The notes below the pieces were generated by a model, which saw only the letters and a list, made by a program, of their open reading frames with translations, made no database searches and was not told where the DNA came from. 64,000 nucleotides of DNA from contig NZ_JAGYPD010000002.1 in assembly GCF_018343515.1 (NCBI RefSeq), positions 372,001 to 436,000 of the forward strand, given 5' to 3'. A program made the position numbers and the translations under genes. Origin of the DNA: Bacillus sp. FJAT-50079 (GTDB lineage Bacteria > Bacillota > Bacilli > Bacillales > Bacillaceae_C). Positions 18,191 to 27,163 of the stretch are shown one piece after another. How positions within the stretch are numbered: the stretch's first letter is position 1; each line of letters begins with the position of its first letter.

Positions 18191-18344
18191 CATAATTGCC
18201 GATTGCACACTGAACATTAGATCTACTTACGATTTTTAAGCGATACGGACACCTGTACTTTTCTTATCATACACAGATCCAATGTTCAGTTCTGCCACAT
18301 TTTTGTGACAGTCCTTAGCAGTATTGCCGCAATTGGCAATTATG
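18191..18344 (-). ncRNA. Candidate structured pnp leader RNA (three-helix junction)
   Basis: Nested inverted repeats lie between rpsO and pnp. The outer arms are 18344-18329 and 18206-18191 (16 bases, one A-C mismatch). Inside are two further helices: CUGUCACA-AAAA-UGUGGCAG (18309-18290 region, 8 pairs with one U-G), and a 16-base stem with arms 18290-18275 and 18224-18209 in which the single difference is a G-U wobble on the transcript. Together they could fold as a three-way junction about 70 bases before the pnp start codon. In E. coli, PNPase represses itself through an RNase III-cut leader stem; a similar role here is only an analogy. A palindromic repeat insertion is the main alternative. 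Confidence 0.5.
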
Positions 18345-18354
18345 AAACCTAATA

Positions 18355-18382
18355 AAAAAGCGGGATAAATCTCCCGCTTTTT
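18355..18382 (-). terminator. Terminator after rpsO
   Basis: AAAAAGCGGGA (18355-18365) and TCCCGCTTTTT (18372-18382) form an 11-base stem with a 6-base loop and T runs on both sides, directly after the rpsO stop. Confidence 0.85.
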
Positions 18383-18400
18383 CAATTGACCCCGTGTAAA

Positions 18401-18670
18401 TTAACGACGTAGGCCAAGTCTGTTGATCAATTCACGATAACGTTGTACATCTTTATTACGTAAGTACGTTAAAAGATTACGACGACGGCCAACCATTTTC
18501 ATTAATCCACGTCTTGAATGATGGTCCTTTTTATGCGTGCGAAGATGATCGTTTAAGTTGTTAATATCTTCAGTTAAAACCGCAATTTGAACTTCCGGAG
18601 ACCCGGTATCACTTTCGTGAATTTTGAATTGGTTGATGATTTCGTTTTTACGTTCTTGAGAAATCGCCAT
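18401..18670 (-). CDS. rpsO: 30S ribosomal protein S15
   Basis: The 89-residue protein is typical of S15 ([22 protein letters not shown] is the conserved core; also [17 protein letters not shown]). It binds the 16S rRNA central domain early in 30S assembly. AGGAGGTGA precedes the ATG. It is a short unit with its own promoter (18761-18789) and terminator, followed by pnp. Confidence 0.98.
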   Translation of the reverse strand: MAISQERKNEIINQFKIHESDTGSPEVQIAVLTEDINNLNDHLRTHKKDHHSRRGLMKMVGRRRNLLTYLRNKDVQRYRELINRLGLRR

Positions 18671-18754
18671 CCTATTTCACCTCCTGTAATTTACAATCCC
18701 CTATTACCGAGCAAGCGTCGGTGATTCGCCTTGCCAAGCAAAGGTTCTTGATAC
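18671..18754 (-). promoter_or_regulatory. Possible S15 autoregulatory leader of rpsO
   Basis: The roughly 85-base leader can form CUUUGC-UUG-GCAAGG and ACCGA-CGCUUGC-UCGGU hairpins just before AGGAGGTGA. S15 of Geobacillus is known to bind its own mRNA leader at a junction that mimics 16S rRNA. The helices are seen; binding by S15 is inferred. Confidence 0.45.
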
Positions 18755-18760
18755 TTTTTA

Positions 18761-18789
18761 AGAATACAACTTTCCACATAAAAAATCAA
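18761..18789 (-). promoter_or_regulatory. Sigma-A promoter of rpsO
   Basis: On the minus strand TTGATT (18789-18784), a 17-base spacer, then TATTCT (18766-18761). Spacing is optimal and both boxes are close to consensus. The expected start is about 85 bases before the rpsO start codon. Confidence 0.6.
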
Positions 18790-18965
18790 GTTTAATGTTC
18801 CTTTAAGTTTACCGTTTATCATCTTAGCTAAAGGATTTTTCAAGAGATAAACCATTAATTGTAGATGTAAAGTCGTTGCTGAATTGAGGTGAGGCTTATT
18901 TTAGACATCTTCAAATAAACGTACGGCTAGATGCATTAAAAAAAATGGTTGATGTAGCTGTGGGT

Positions 18966-18990
18966 GTTGATTTCCGTTCTGGCCGGTGCG
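18966..18990. repeat. Fragment of repeat family B
   Basis: GTTGATTTCCGTTCTGGCC matches the left end of the family B repeats near 26566 and 41206. Nothing of the rest of the element is recognisable here. Confidence 0.5.
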
Positions 18991-19018
18991 TAAATCATCA
19001 GTATTCTGGAGTAGACTT

Positions 19019-19060
19019 AAAACAGGCATCCAAAAATTCATTGTTTTGGATGCCTGTTTT
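19019..19060 (-). terminator. Terminator after ribF
   Basis: AAAACAGGCATCCAAAA (19019-19035) and its exact complement (19044-19060) give a 17-base stem with an 8-base loop and U-rich ends (CCTGTTTT). It lies just past the ribF stop codon. Confidence 0.85.
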
Positions 19061-19093
19061 CATATAAAGGTCAAGTTTTATTGATAGTTAAAC

Positions 19094-20047
19094 TTAAATA
19101 ATGTTCAATTCGTCGAAGTATTGTATGGCGGTTTGTTTATCTTTATTAATTTGTGTTTTTAACTCGTCGATTCCGTTAAATTTTCGTTCATCACGAATTC
19201 GAGCATGCCATTCGAGCGTCACTTCTTCACCGTAAATCGATGTTGCAAAATCAAATATATGGACCTCGATCGAGAGGCGAGCTTGCGTTGGATCATTGAA
19301 TGTTGGCTTATAGCCGATATTGCATACCCCTTCCCGCCAGTCATCAGCCACTAGGATGCGAATTGCATACACACCATTTTTAGGGATGAAATAATCTTGG
19401 TGCTGAGCGATGTTTGCCGTTGGAAACCCAATCGTTCGCCCTCTTTTTTCACCGTGTATGACTGTTCCTTTTGTCGTATAAAACCGGCCAAGCAAGTGTT
19501 TCGCCTCGATCATTTTCCCGTCAGTCAGCAATGCCCGAATCGATGTTGAACTTATTTTTTCCTCATCCTTTTCTAGTTTGCTGACCGTTGTTACATCGAA
19601 CCGTCCTTGAGCATGCTCAGACAATGTTTCCATCGTTCCCTTACCGAATTTTCCATATGTATAATCAAATCCAGCAATAACATGCTTAGCATGAAGACCA
19701 GCGATGTATTTTTGTACGAACTGCGCAGGCTCAAGACTAGCGAATGCCGAAGTGAACCGGATCACAAATAAATAGTCTACCCCTAACTTTTCTATTAAAT
19801 TGATTTTGTCTTGAAGTGGGGTAATGTAACGAATTGATGTATTTCCTTTTCCTAAAACAACCGAAGGATGCGGGTCAAATGTCATTACAGCACTTGCATA
19901 GCCCTTTTCCTTTGCAATTTCAATCGCTGTTTGGATCACCTTTTGATGTCCTTGATGAACGCCGTCGAAAAATCCTAATGCTAATGCAAGTGGCGGAAAT
20001 TCATCTTTTTGAAATGTGTGTGGATGATGAATCATTATTACTTTCAT
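19094..20047 (-). CDS. ribF: Bifunctional riboflavin kinase/FAD synthetase
   Basis: Phosphorylates riboflavin to FMN and adenylates FMN to FAD. The 317-residue protein has the N-terminal nucleotidyltransferase domain (GFFDGVHQGHQKVI near residue 25; ISSTSIRALL near 165) and the C-terminal riboflavin kinase domain (GEKRGRTIGFPTANI near 200). It corresponds to ribC of B. subtilis and follows truB by 30 bases, as in that organism. Confidence 0.96.
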   Translation of the reverse strand: MKVIMIHHPHTFQKDEFPPLALALGFFDGVHQGHQKVIQTAIEIAKEKGYASAVMTFDPHPSVVLGKGNTSIRYITPLQDKINLIEKLGVDYLFVIRFTSAFASLEPAQFVQKYIAGLHAKHVIAGFDYTYGKFGKGTMETLSEHAQGRFDVTTVSKLEKDEEKISSTSIRALLTDGKMIEAKHLLGRFYTTKGTVIHGEKRGRTIGFPTANIAQHQDYFIPKNGVYAIRILVADDWREGVCNIGYKPTFNDPTQARLSIEVHIFDFATSIYGEEVTLEWHARIRDERKFNGIDELKTQINKDKQTAIQYFDELNII

Positions 20048-20076
20048 TTTATGTCACCTAATTTCAAACAAATAAT

Positions 20077-20973
20077 TTAATCAATTTTTAATACTTTTAC
20101 CGGTTTAATCATACCATGTTTTTCTGGATGAGTCTGATAAATAGCAATGACTTCCCCTTGATGTTTCATCGCTACATGCCCACTTGGCCAATCCATCGGT
20201 ATATCCAATACCATTCCATTTTGCACCTTTTTTGCTAATATTTCATCTAACTGGAATTGAGGCAAATGGAAGATGCCCTTTTCTAATGGATAGACAAAAG
20301 TTTCGATCGTATCTGTATTTTCAAGCTCGGTAAACGTCACACAATCATCAGCTGTAAATGTCGCTGATGCGGTGCGAACGAGCTTCGACATGTGAGCTGG
20401 ATAGCCTAATATCTCTCCAAGCATCACTGCTAGCGTGCGAATGTATGTCCCTTTGCTACAATGAACTCGAAAACGGAAGGAAGCAAGTCCATTTTCATTC
20501 GTAATCGCCGTATCTAATAAGGTAAGTTCATAAATATGGACCTGTCTCGCTGGCCTCTCTACTTCAATACCAGCACGCGCATATTCATAAAGCTTTTTCC
20601 CTTTCACTTTTACTGCCGAATACATCGGCGGAATTTGGGTGATTTCACCTGTTAAAGCGTCTAACGCTTGCTTTACTTCCTGCAAGCTAATTTCTTTCTC
20701 TACATGTTTTTCGGCCACCTTCTCACCAGAAGCATCCTCAGTTGTTGTTGAATAACCGAGCGTCACTTCCCCTTCGTACACTTTCCCAGCATCGGTAATA
20801 TATTCAGCAATTTTCGTTGCTCTACCAAGACAGATCGGAAGAACGCCTTCTACATCTGGATCAAGTGTGCCGGTATGACCGACTTTTTTCATTTTTACAA
20901 TTTTACGGATTTTAAAAACACAATCATGCGAAGTTAACCCTTTCGGCTTCCAAAGTGGAATGATTCCATCCAT
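20077..20973 (-). CDS. truB: tRNA pseudouridine(55) synthase
   Basis: Makes pseudouridine 55 in the T loop of tRNA. The 298-residue protein has KPKGLTSHDCVFKIR at the start and the catalytic aspartate in GHTGTLDPDVEGVLP near residue 40, followed by the Tyr-containing IPPMYSAVKVKGKKLYEYAR. It follows rbfA behind a terminator-like hairpin and precedes ribF. Confidence 0.97.
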   Translation of the reverse strand: MDGIIPLWKPKGLTSHDCVFKIRKIVKMKKVGHTGTLDPDVEGVLPICLGRATKIAEYITDAGKVYEGEVTLGYSTTTEDASGEKVAEKHVEKEISLQEVKQALDALTGEITQIPPMYSAVKVKGKKLYEYARAGIEVERPARQVHIYELTLLDTAITNENGLASFRFRVHCSKGTYIRTLAVMLGEILGYPAHMSKLVRTASATFTADDCVTFTELENTDTIETFVYPLEKGIFHLPQFQLDEILAKKVQNGMVLDIPMDWPSGHVAMKHQGEVIAIYQTHPEKHGMIKPVKVLKID

Positions 20974-21080
20974 ATTCGCATCCTACTCCTTGCTGCTATA
21001 TTAAAGTGAAATGTCAATCAGGGGCTTTTAGTCTCCCCCACTTCGAAGAATACTTTATATGTAAGATAAAGTGAAAAAAA

Positions 21081-21101
21081 GGATAGACAAAATGTCTATC
21101 C
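21081..21101 (-). terminator. Terminator or attenuator between rbfA and truB
   Basis: On the minus strand GGATAGACA-TTT-TGTCTATCC is followed by TTTTTTT. It is a strong intrinsic terminator by appearance, so truB and ribF may be partly uncoupled from the nusA-infB operon. Confidence 0.8.
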
Positions 21102-21118
21102 AAATATGCTACCAGCGG

Positions 21119-21460
21119 TCAATCTTCTTTAATTTGTTTTAAAATCGTTTCAATTTTATTTCCATATTCAATCGATTCGTCAAATTCAAAACTGATCTCT
21201 GGTGTTTTACGCAATCGAATTCTTTGACCGATTTCCGATCTGATAAATCCTGTTGCTTTTGCTAGACCTTTTAATGTATTTTCCTTTTGTTCGTCATCGC
21301 CAAATACAGAAATATAGACCGTGGCTTGCTGAAGATCGCCGGTTACTTTTACATCTGTAATCGTAACAAAGCCAATTCTCGGATCTTTTATTTTTCTCGT
21401 AATAATTTCACCAAGTTCTTTCTTCATTTGCTCGCCTACTCGATTAGCACGTAAGCTCAT
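21119..21460 (-). CDS. rbfA: 30S ribosome-binding factor A
   Basis: A KH-like protein that assists late maturation of the 30S subunit. The 113-residue protein begins [20 protein letters not shown] and has [18 protein letters not shown] and [15 protein letters not shown] chose ATG 21460 because GAGAGGTG lies 6 bases upstream and the family begins MSLRANRV; the ATG at 21469 would add three residues. It follows ylxP by 15 bases. Confidence 0.96.
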   Translation of the reverse strand: MSLRANRVGEQMKKELGEIITRKIKDPRIGFVTITDVKVTGDLQQATVYISVFGDDEQKENTLKGLAKATGFIRSEIGQRIRLRKTPEISFEFDESIEYGNKIETILKQIKED

Positions 21461-21475
21461 CGTACACACCTCTCA

Positions 21476-21754
21476 TTACAGCCATTCAAATGTTGTCGTT
21501 CCTCTTTCCCACTCTGGAAAAGAATCAAGAAATTTAATGACATGATCAAGTTCACGCTCCGCTGCCTGCTGTGCGTTGGCAACCGTTGCAATCGCAAATT
21601 TCGTCAGTTGCCATACATCATGATGATCCACTTCGGCTATGGAGACATTAAATTTTTGCTTCACGCGCGTTAGTGCTCGCTGAAGGATCGCTCGTTTTTC
21701 TTTTAAAGATTGAGAATCGTAAATTTTAAATTCACATTCACAATATCCGATCAA
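21476..21754 (-). CDS. ylxP: DUF503 family protein YlxP
   Basis: A 92-residue protein of unknown function, conserved between infB and rbfA in Bacillota. It starts [21 protein letters not shown] and contains the family segment [14 protein letters not shown]. Its ATG overlaps the infB stop by four bases. Its position suggests a role near translation, which is only inference. Confidence 0.9.
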   Translation of the reverse strand: MIGYCECEFKIYDSQSLKEKRAILQRALTRVKQKFNVSIAEVDHHDVWQLTKFAIATVANAQQAAERELDHVIKFLDSFPEWERGTTTFEWL

Positions 21755-24027
21755 CTACGCTCCACTTCCTGCATTACATACGCTTCGATGATATCTCCTT
21801 CTTTGACATCATTGAAGTTCTTAATCGTAATTCCACATTCATATCCTTGACTTACTTCTTTAACATCATCTTTAAATCGTTTTAATGCATCGATGACGCC
21901 TTCATAAATGACAATGCCGTCGCGAATTAAACGAACACCACTATCTCGAGTAATCTTACCATCGATCATATATGATCCGGCAATTGTACCGATGCGTGAT
22001 ACTTTAAATGTTTGTCTAACTTCTGCTTGCCCGATGATTTTCTCTTCAAATTCTGGATCAAGCATCCCTTTCATCGCCGCTTCAATTTCTTCAATTGCTT
22101 TATAAATAACGCGGTGTAGACGAATTTCAACTTTTTCTGAATCAGCCGCACGCTTCGCATTAACATCCGGACGAACGTTGAAGCCGATAACGATGGCGTT
22201 TGATGCAGCAGCAAGAGTAATATCCGATTCGTTAATCGCTCCAACCGCCGTATGAATGATTTTAATGTTTACACCTTCTACATCAATTTGTCGTAAAGAT
22301 GCAGCAAGTGCTTCAGCAGAACCTTGAACATCCGCTTTAACAATGACATTAAGATCTTTCATTTCCCCTTGTTTCATTTGTTCAAACAATGTATCAAGGC
22401 TGACGCGAGAGCTTTCGTTACGAGCAGCTTGCACCGCTTCTTGTGCACGTACTTCCCCAATTTGACGCGCTGTTTTTTCGTCGCTAAACACAACAAAACG
22501 GTCACCTGCTTGTGGAACATCGCTTAAGCCTGTAATTTCAACAGGAGTTGATGGCAATGCCTCTTTGACACGACGGCCAATATCATTCACCATCGCCCGT
22601 ACTCTTCCAAACGTATTCCCAGCTACAATCGGATCTCCTACTTTTAATGTTCCATTTTGTACTAAAAGTGTTGCAACAGATCCCTTACCTTTGTCAAGCT
22701 GTGCTTCAATAACAGTTCCCATCGCAAGTCGGTTTGGATTTGCTTTGAATTCTTCGACTTCACTTACAAGTAAAACCATTTCAAGCAAATTATCGATTCC
22801 TTCGCCTTTTAAAGCTGAAATTGGAACAAAGATTGTGTCTCCGCCCCAATCTTCTGGAACAAGTCCATGCTCCGTAAGCTCTTGCATAACCCGATCTGGA
22901 TTTGCTGTTGGTTTATCGATTTTATTTACCGCAACAATAATTGGAACTTCAGCCGCTTTCGCATGGTTAATCGCTTCAACCGTTTGTGGCATGACACCGT
23001 CATCCGCTGCAACGACAAGAATCGTAATATCTGTGATTTTCGCTCCGCGTGCACGCATCGTTGTGAAAGCAGCATGTCCTGGTGTATCAAGGAACGTAAT
23101 CTTTTTGTCATTCGACTCAATTTGATATGCACCGATATGCTGTGTAATCCCGCCTGCCTCACCAGCTGTCACTTTCGTATTGCGCAGTGAATCGAGCAAT
23201 GTTGTTTTACCATGGTCAACGTGTCCCATAATCGTTACGACAGAAGGTCGTTCAATTAAATTTTCTTCTTCGTCTTCAGTGAAATACACTTCGAGATCAG
23301 TTGTGTCAATTTGAATTTCCTCTTCAACTTCTACTCCATAATCTGTACAAATTAATTCAATCGCATCCGCATCTAAATCTTGATTGATCGTCGCAATCAC
23401 TCCGAGCATAAAGAGCTTTTTAATAAGTTCCGATGGTTCTCTGTGGAGCTTCTTAGCTAATTCTGCAACAGTTAGCGATCCGCTGAAAACAATTTTTTCT
23501 GGTAGTTCTCTTTGTTTTGGCGGTGCTGGCTGATGCTGTTGTGGCTTTTGTCTTTGATTTGTGTTTCGATTCGCATTGCCTCTTCTGTTCTTATTAAAGC
23601 CTTTATTGCCGCCTTTTTGATTTTGTGGCTTGTTTTGTTGTTGGTTTGATATACTATTTTTCATATTAGGTTTACTTTTCCCCATCTCATTATTACGTTG
23701 ATTGCCACCTTGGTTCGCTTGTGGTTTATCTTGTTTATCTTGTTTATGCTGTGGTGCCGATTGTTGATTGAATTTCCTATTGGGTTGCTTGTTTTGTTCA
23801 TTTCCTTGATTCTTTTTTTGCGGGTTTCGAGGCCGCTCATTCGTTGGATTACTACTTTTTTCAGCAGTTTTTCCACTCATTAGCGAGTCTAATTTAACCG
23901 CAGTTTCCTTATCGATTGTCGACATATGATTGGAAACCTCAATATTCATACTTTTTAATTTCTCAATGACTTCCTTACTTGATACGTTTTGTTTTTTTGC
24001 ATATTCATATACACGTAATTTACTCAT
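21751..24027 (-). CDS. infB: Translation initiation factor IF-2
   Basis: A GTPase that brings initiator tRNA to the 30S subunit. The 758-residue protein has an IF2 N-terminal domain ([19 protein letters not shown]), a linker of roughly 120 residues rich in Asn, Gln, Lys and Pro (about residues 55-175), a second IF2-N domain, then the GTPase domain: [25 protein letters not shown]; and domains II to IV ending in the tRNA-binding part. It is longer than the 716-residue B. subtilis protein, mainly in the linker. It lies in the rimP-nusA-ylxR-ylxQ-infB order seen across Bacillota. Confidence 0.98.
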   Translation of the reverse strand: MSKLRVYEYAKKQNVSSKEVIEKLKSMNIEVSNHMSTIDKETAVKLDSLMSGKTAEKSSNPTNERPRNPQKKNQGNEQNKQPNRKFNQQSAPQHKQDKQDKPQANQGGNQRNNEMGKSKPNMKNSISNQQQNKPQNQKGGNKGFNKNRRGNANRNTNQRQKPQQHQPAPPKQRELPEKIVFSGSLTVAELAKKLHREPSELIKKLFMLGVIATINQDLDADAIELICTDYGVEVEEEIQIDTTDLEVYFTEDEEENLIERPSVVTIMGHVDHGKTTLLDSLRNTKVTAGEAGGITQHIGAYQIESNDKKITFLDTPGHAAFTTMRARGAKITDITILVVAADDGVMPQTVEAINHAKAAEVPIIVAVNKIDKPTANPDRVMQELTEHGLVPEDWGGDTIFVPISALKGEGIDNLLEMVLLVSEVEEFKANPNRLAMGTVIEAQLDKGKGSVATLLVQNGTLKVGDPIVAGNTFGRVRAMVNDIGRRVKEALPSTPVEITGLSDVPQAGDRFVVFSDEKTARQIGEVRAQEAVQAARNESSRVSLDTLFEQMKQGEMKDLNVIVKADVQGSAEALAASLRQIDVEGVNIKIIHTAVGAINESDITLAAASNAIVIGFNVRPDVNAKRAADSEKVEIRLHRVIYKAIEEIEAAMKGMLDPEFEEKIIGQAEVRQTFKVSRIGTIAGSYMIDGKITRDSGVRLIRDGIVIYEGVIDALKRFKDDVKEVSQGYECGITIKNFNDVKEGDIIEAYVMQEVERS

Positions 24028-24041
24028 ATGGTCACCCCCGT

Positions 24042-24347
24042 TTATTCATCGAGCATTGAAGCTAGCTTTTTCGCAAAACCTTCCTCCGTAATTGCGACAA
24101 CGACCCTAGCTTCTTTTCCAATTGCGTGGCCTAGTTGTTCTCGTGATTCAACAAAGAGATATGGGACGTTGTAAAAAATACATTTATCTTGTATTTTTTT
24201 CGACGTATTGTCAGAAGCATCTTTCGAAATCAGCACAAGCTTTGCCCTTGCTTGTTGGATTTCTCTTATAACTAAATCTTCGCCCGAAATCGTTTTTCTT
24301 GCTCGAGTTGCCAATCCAAGCAGGGACATCCATTTTTCTTTTTTCAT
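24042..24347 (-). CDS. ylxQ: L7Ae-family RNA-binding protein YlxQ
   Basis: A 101-residue protein of the L7Ae/L30e/S12e fold, which recognises kink-turn RNA. Seen: [18 protein letters not shown] and [17 protein letters not shown]. It lies between ylxR and infB with 3- and 14-base gaps, as in B. subtilis, where its exact role is unsettled. Confidence 0.93.
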   Translation of the reverse strand: MKKEKWMSLLGLATRARKTISGEDLVIREIQQARAKLVLISKDASDNTSKKIQDKCIFYNVPYLFVESREQLGHAIGKEARVVVAITEEGFAKKLASMLDE

Positions 24348-24350
24348 GCT

Positions 24351-24626
24351 TTATTTTTTCTCTCCATCAATCATTGCAAGCAATTCATCATAGATGGACT
24401 CATCAACATGAGCTTGTAACTGACTTGCAAATGCATTTTTCTTTTTAGCTGCGATAATTGCCTCACGATCTTTCGAGACATAGGCCCCTCTGCCTGACTT
24501 TTTCCCTGTTGGATCAATGGATACTTCGCCTTCCTTAGAGCGAACAACCCTAATCATCTCTTTTTTTGGCTTCATTTCACCAGAAGCTAAACATTTTCTC
24601 ATTGGAACTTTTTTTCGAACTGCCAT
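24351..24626 (-). CDS. ylxR: YlxR family RNA-binding protein (RnpM)
   Basis: A 91-residue basic protein of the DUF448/YlxR family, starting MAVRKKVPMRKCLASGEMKP and containing DPTGKKSGRGAYVSKD. The B. subtilis protein has been described as an RNase P modulator. I chose ATG 24626 with GAGGTG seven bases upstream; a GTG at 24635 overlaps that ribosome site and is unlikely to be used. It follows nusA by 11 bases. Confidence 0.93.
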   Translation of the reverse strand: MAVRKKVPMRKCLASGEMKPKKEMIRVVRSKEGEVSIDPTGKKSGRGAYVSKDREAIIAAKKKNAFASQLQAHVDESIYDELLAMIDGEKK

Positions 24627-24637
24627 TTCTCTCACCT

Positions 24638-25768
24638 CTATTCGATTTCTTCCTCTTCTAAATCGAATGATTCCTCTAATTCAGTATCATCATCAAATAA
24701 TGAGATGAAATCTTCTCGAGGATAAATGCCAGCTTCACGTGCATCAGTTTCACTTTTTATATCGATTTTCCAGCCTGTCAGCTTTGCAGCAAGACGAGCA
24801 TTCTGCCCACGCTTTCCAATTGCTAATGAAAGCTGATAATCCGGGACAACAACGGTCGTTGCTTTGTCTTCCTCATTAACAGCTACATCTAATACTTTTG
24901 ATGGGCTTAATGCATTGGCAACGAAAGTTACTGGATCAGCTGACCACTCAACGATATCAATCTTTTCCCCTTTAAGTTCGTTGACAATCGCCTGCACCCT
25001 CGTTCCTTTCGGACCAACACATGATCCGACTGGATCTACTTCTGGGTTTTCAGTACTAACTGAAATTTTCGAACGATCGCCCGCCTCACGTGCAACCGAC
25101 TTAATCTCAACGGTACCATCATAAATTTCAGGTACTTCAATTTCGAACAAGCGCTTCAATAAGCCCGGATGTGTACGTGACACATAAATTTGTGGACCTT
25201 TCGTCGTTTTTTCGACTTTTGTAATATACACTTTAATGCGATCATGCGGCTTGTACGTTTCGTTTGGCATTTGCTCACTTTGTGGCAATAATGCTTCTAT
25301 TTTACCTAAGCTCACATAAATGAATCTAGGGTCTTGGCGCTGAACGATTCCAGTCATAATATCGTCTTCACGATCAACAAATTCGGAATAAATAATTCCG
25401 CGCTCTGCTTCTCTTACCCGTTGCGTTACAACTTGTTTTGCCGTTTGCGCTGCGATTCTTCCAAAATCTTTTGGCGTTACTTCCAACTCGACGATATCAC
25501 CGATTTCGTATGAAGGGTGAATGATTCTCGCATCTTCAATTGAAATTTCCAGCCTTGAATCGAATACTTCTTCAACAATTTCCTTGCGGGCGAATACTCT
25601 CATTGTGCCTGTGCCTAGATTTAAGTCGACACGGACATTCTGGGCTTGGTTAAAATTACGTTTATACGCTGATACAAGCGCTGCTTCAATTGCTTCTATT
25701 AATACATCTCGAGAAATTCCTTTCTCTTTTTCTAAAATAATCAGAGCATCTAATAATTCTGAGCTCAT
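24638..25768 (-). CDS. nusA: Transcription termination/antitermination protein NusA
   Basis: Binds RNA polymerase and nascent RNA to control pausing, termination and antitermination. The 376-residue protein has an N-terminal polymerase-binding domain ([18 protein letters not shown]), an S1 domain around residues 135-200, and two KH domains ([36 protein letters not shown]), ending in an acidic tail ([18 protein letters not shown]). ATG 25768 matches the family start; an ATG two codons upstream (25774) has equally good spacing from AAAGGGG. Confidence 0.97.
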   Translation of the reverse strand: MSSELLDALIILEKEKGISRDVLIEAIEAALVSAYKRNFNQAQNVRVDLNLGTGTMRVFARKEIVEEVFDSRLEISIEDARIIHPSYEIGDIVELEVTPKDFGRIAAQTAKQVVTQRVREAERGIIYSEFVDREDDIMTGIVQRQDPRFIYVSLGKIEALLPQSEQMPNETYKPHDRIKVYITKVEKTTKGPQIYVSRTHPGLLKRLFEIEVPEIYDGTVEIKSVAREAGDRSKISVSTENPEVDPVGSCVGPKGTRVQAIVNELKGEKIDIVEWSADPVTFVANALSPSKVLDVAVNEEDKATTVVVPDYQLSLAIGKRGQNARLAAKLTGWKIDIKSETDAREAGIYPREDFISLFDDDTELEESFDLEEEEIE

Positions 25769-25819
25769 GAACATGTCATCCCCTTTGCAATTGCAATCCT
25801 TTATTTCAGTCAGGGTTTC

Positions 25820-26287
25820 TTAAAATATAACCGCTAGCCGAGCCTTTGCTACTTTGTCTAATGGTATTTCCACTGTTTTTGTTCTCGTTTTAATTTTGAT
25901 TTCAATCGTTAAAATGTTTTCTTCAAAGCTGAGCAGCTTGCCTTCAAATATTTTCTCTCCATCAATCGGTTCATACGTACTAATGTGCACATTTTTATTT
26001 ACTGCTTTTATATAATCAGCTTCTTTTTTTAAAGGACGTTCTGCCCCCGGCGAAGATACTTCTAAAAAGTAGTTATGAGGAATCGGGTCAATTTCATCTA
26101 GTTGCTCGCTAAGACGCTCGCTAACAATCCCACATTCTTCAATATCTACACCATCTTCCTTGTCAATAAACAGACGAAGAAACCAGTTTTTCCCTTCTTT
26201 CACATATTCAATATCAACAAGTTCTAATTGCATATCTTCTAATATGGGTGTGACTAGTTCTTCAACAATATTCGTAACTTTACTCAT
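25820..26287 (-). CDS. rimP: Ribosome maturation factor RimP
   Basis: Needed for 30S subunit maturation. The 155-residue protein has [37 protein letters not shown] and [16 protein letters not shown], all typical. I chose ATG 26287, five bases after AGGAGG; the adjacent ATG at 26290 is only two bases from it and a longer frame to 26365 lacks family similarity. It begins the rimP-nusA-infB operon. Confidence 0.96.
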   Translation of the reverse strand: MSKVTNIVEELVTPILEDMQLELVDIEYVKEGKNWFLRLFIDKEDGVDIEECGIVSERLSEQLDEIDPIPHNYFLEVSSPGAERPLKKEADYIKAVNKNVHISTYEPIDGEKIFEGKLLSFEENILTIEIKIKTRTKTVEIPLDKVAKARLAVIF

Positions 26288-26345
26288 CATAACCTCCTGG
26301 ATAAGAGTTTCAGTGGTTGTATACCAGATTATCCGCAACAATACG

Positions 26346-26370
26346 AAAGAGTGGGGGGCGCCCACTCTTT
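26346..26370. other. Short perfect hairpin upstream of rimP
   Basis: AAAGAGTGGG (26346-26355) and CCCACTCTTT (26361-26370) form a 10-base stem with a 5-base GC-rich loop, about 60 bases before the rimP start. The T run on the minus strand is only three bases, so it is a weak terminator; it may instead be part of the operon leader. Confidence 0.5.
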
Positions 26371-26565
26371 TGTCAACAGAGAGTTATTCACAGTATTTCC
26401 ATTAAAAATATAACATAGTCATATGTCTTTTGCAAACAAACACGACTTGTACGTGCTTGTTAAGGAAATGATAAGCCGATTACAAGTGAACAACCGTTTA
26501 TGAATTTCAACCACATCCAGCAATTAGTCTACTTTCTTTGTAAATGGTTGGTCGTCTGGTGAGAC

Positions 26566-26815
26566 GGGGGATCTCCGTTCTGGCTGGACGCTTTCCGTGG
26601 CCTCAGGCCAACAGGGATGCTGGTCGCGAAGCCATTGCCACACAACGTGGCGATTTTAGACTTCGTTTCTTTATAAGCTCCTGCGGAGTCTCACTCAAGT
26701 TGCACGCATATCCCGCAGGACATTGAATAAGCTTCCTTGAACCTACAGCGCACGAAGGAAATGCGCAGCATTTTCGAGGAGCCGCCAGCCGCCACTCCGA
26801 TCAACGCGTTTCAAA
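26566..26815. repeat. Dispersed intergenic repeat, family B, copy 3
   Basis: It begins GGATCTCCGTTCTGGCTGGACGCTTTCCGTGG, but in parts: the left end resembles GATTTCCGCTCC with CTTTCCGCGG, then the shared core GCCAACAGGGATGC and GCCATTGCCACACAACGTGGCG (26607-26652), then GCTCCTGCGGAGTCTCAC, CCCGCAGGACATTGAA and GCGCACGAAGGAAATGC. The last blocks align with 41330-41420, so it is a diverged, shortened copy of the repeat at 41206. Short frames in it are not genes. Confidence 0.75.
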
Positions 26816-26857
26816 ATAAGTTTCTAAATCACTAGAATTAATAACCTTTCGTATTCA

Positions 26858-26940
26858 TCTTTTCATTCGAAGTTGGAACGCATATTGAATGGATAGATAA
26901 TGACTCAGTAGTAATTAACGGGCGTACACTTAATGTAACT
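26858..26940 (+). pseudogene. Short remnant of a decayed plus-strand gene
   Basis: One plus-strand frame reads FSFEVGTHIEWIDNDSVV followed by INGRTLNV. It resembles the end of small Bacillus membrane or secreted proteins of the DUF5412 type, as far as I recall. Stops lie just upstream and there is no start codon. A terminator-like hairpin follows on the same strand. It is the only plus-strand coding trace found in the window. Confidence 0.35.
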
Positions 26941-26973
26941 AAAAGAAATTCGACTTTAAAAATCAATGATGGA

Positions 26974-27005
26974 AATAGCTCAACCTCTTTGTTGTGCTAT
27001 TTTTT
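26974..27005 (+). terminator. Plus-strand terminator-like hairpin
   Basis: AATAGCTCAAC (26974-26984) and GTTGTGCTATT (26991-27001) pair at 10 of 11 positions, followed by TTTT. The tail is better on the plus than the minus strand, which fits the plus-strand remnant just before it. Confidence 0.5.
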
Positions 27006-27163
27006 ATGCACTTCTTATCATTTCAACAGTTGTATCGTTAGATTTTCGAAACAGATAGAACTAAAAAACATTGATTATTGATTTTGTATCATAATAAGCG
27101 CCGCTTAAAAATTGATACTATAATTATACAGATAGTCAACGGCCGCTTAAGCTTTCTTTCCTA

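Larger units (their letters stand above)
18671..19093. other. Gap between ribF and rpsO
   Basis: These 420 bases contain no gene. They hold the ribF terminator (19019-19060), a fragment of repeat family B (18966-18990), an AT-rich stretch, the rpsO promoter (18761-18789) and the rpsO leader. Confidence 0.7.
26371..27163. other. Gene-free stretch between polC and rimP
   Basis: About 790 bases with no intact gene. They hold a family B repeat (26566-26815), a plus-strand coding remnant (26858-26940) with a plus-strand terminator-like hairpin (26974-27005), and AT-rich DNA downstream of polC in which no clear polC terminator is visible. Confidence 0.7.

Noticed and set aside
22565-23125. A 186-codon plus-strand frame antisense to infB
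   Set aside because: It mirrors the IF-2 GTPase domain in another frame, has a serine/threonine/isoleucine-biased composition and no ribosome site. Other long antisense frames (8904-9335, 52176-52670, 33669-34079) are the same kind of shadow.
26544-26726. A 60-codon plus-strand frame between polC and rimP
   Set aside because: It lies inside a family B intergenic repeat; the translation follows the palindromes and resembles no protein family. Similar spurious frames are typical for this repeat.
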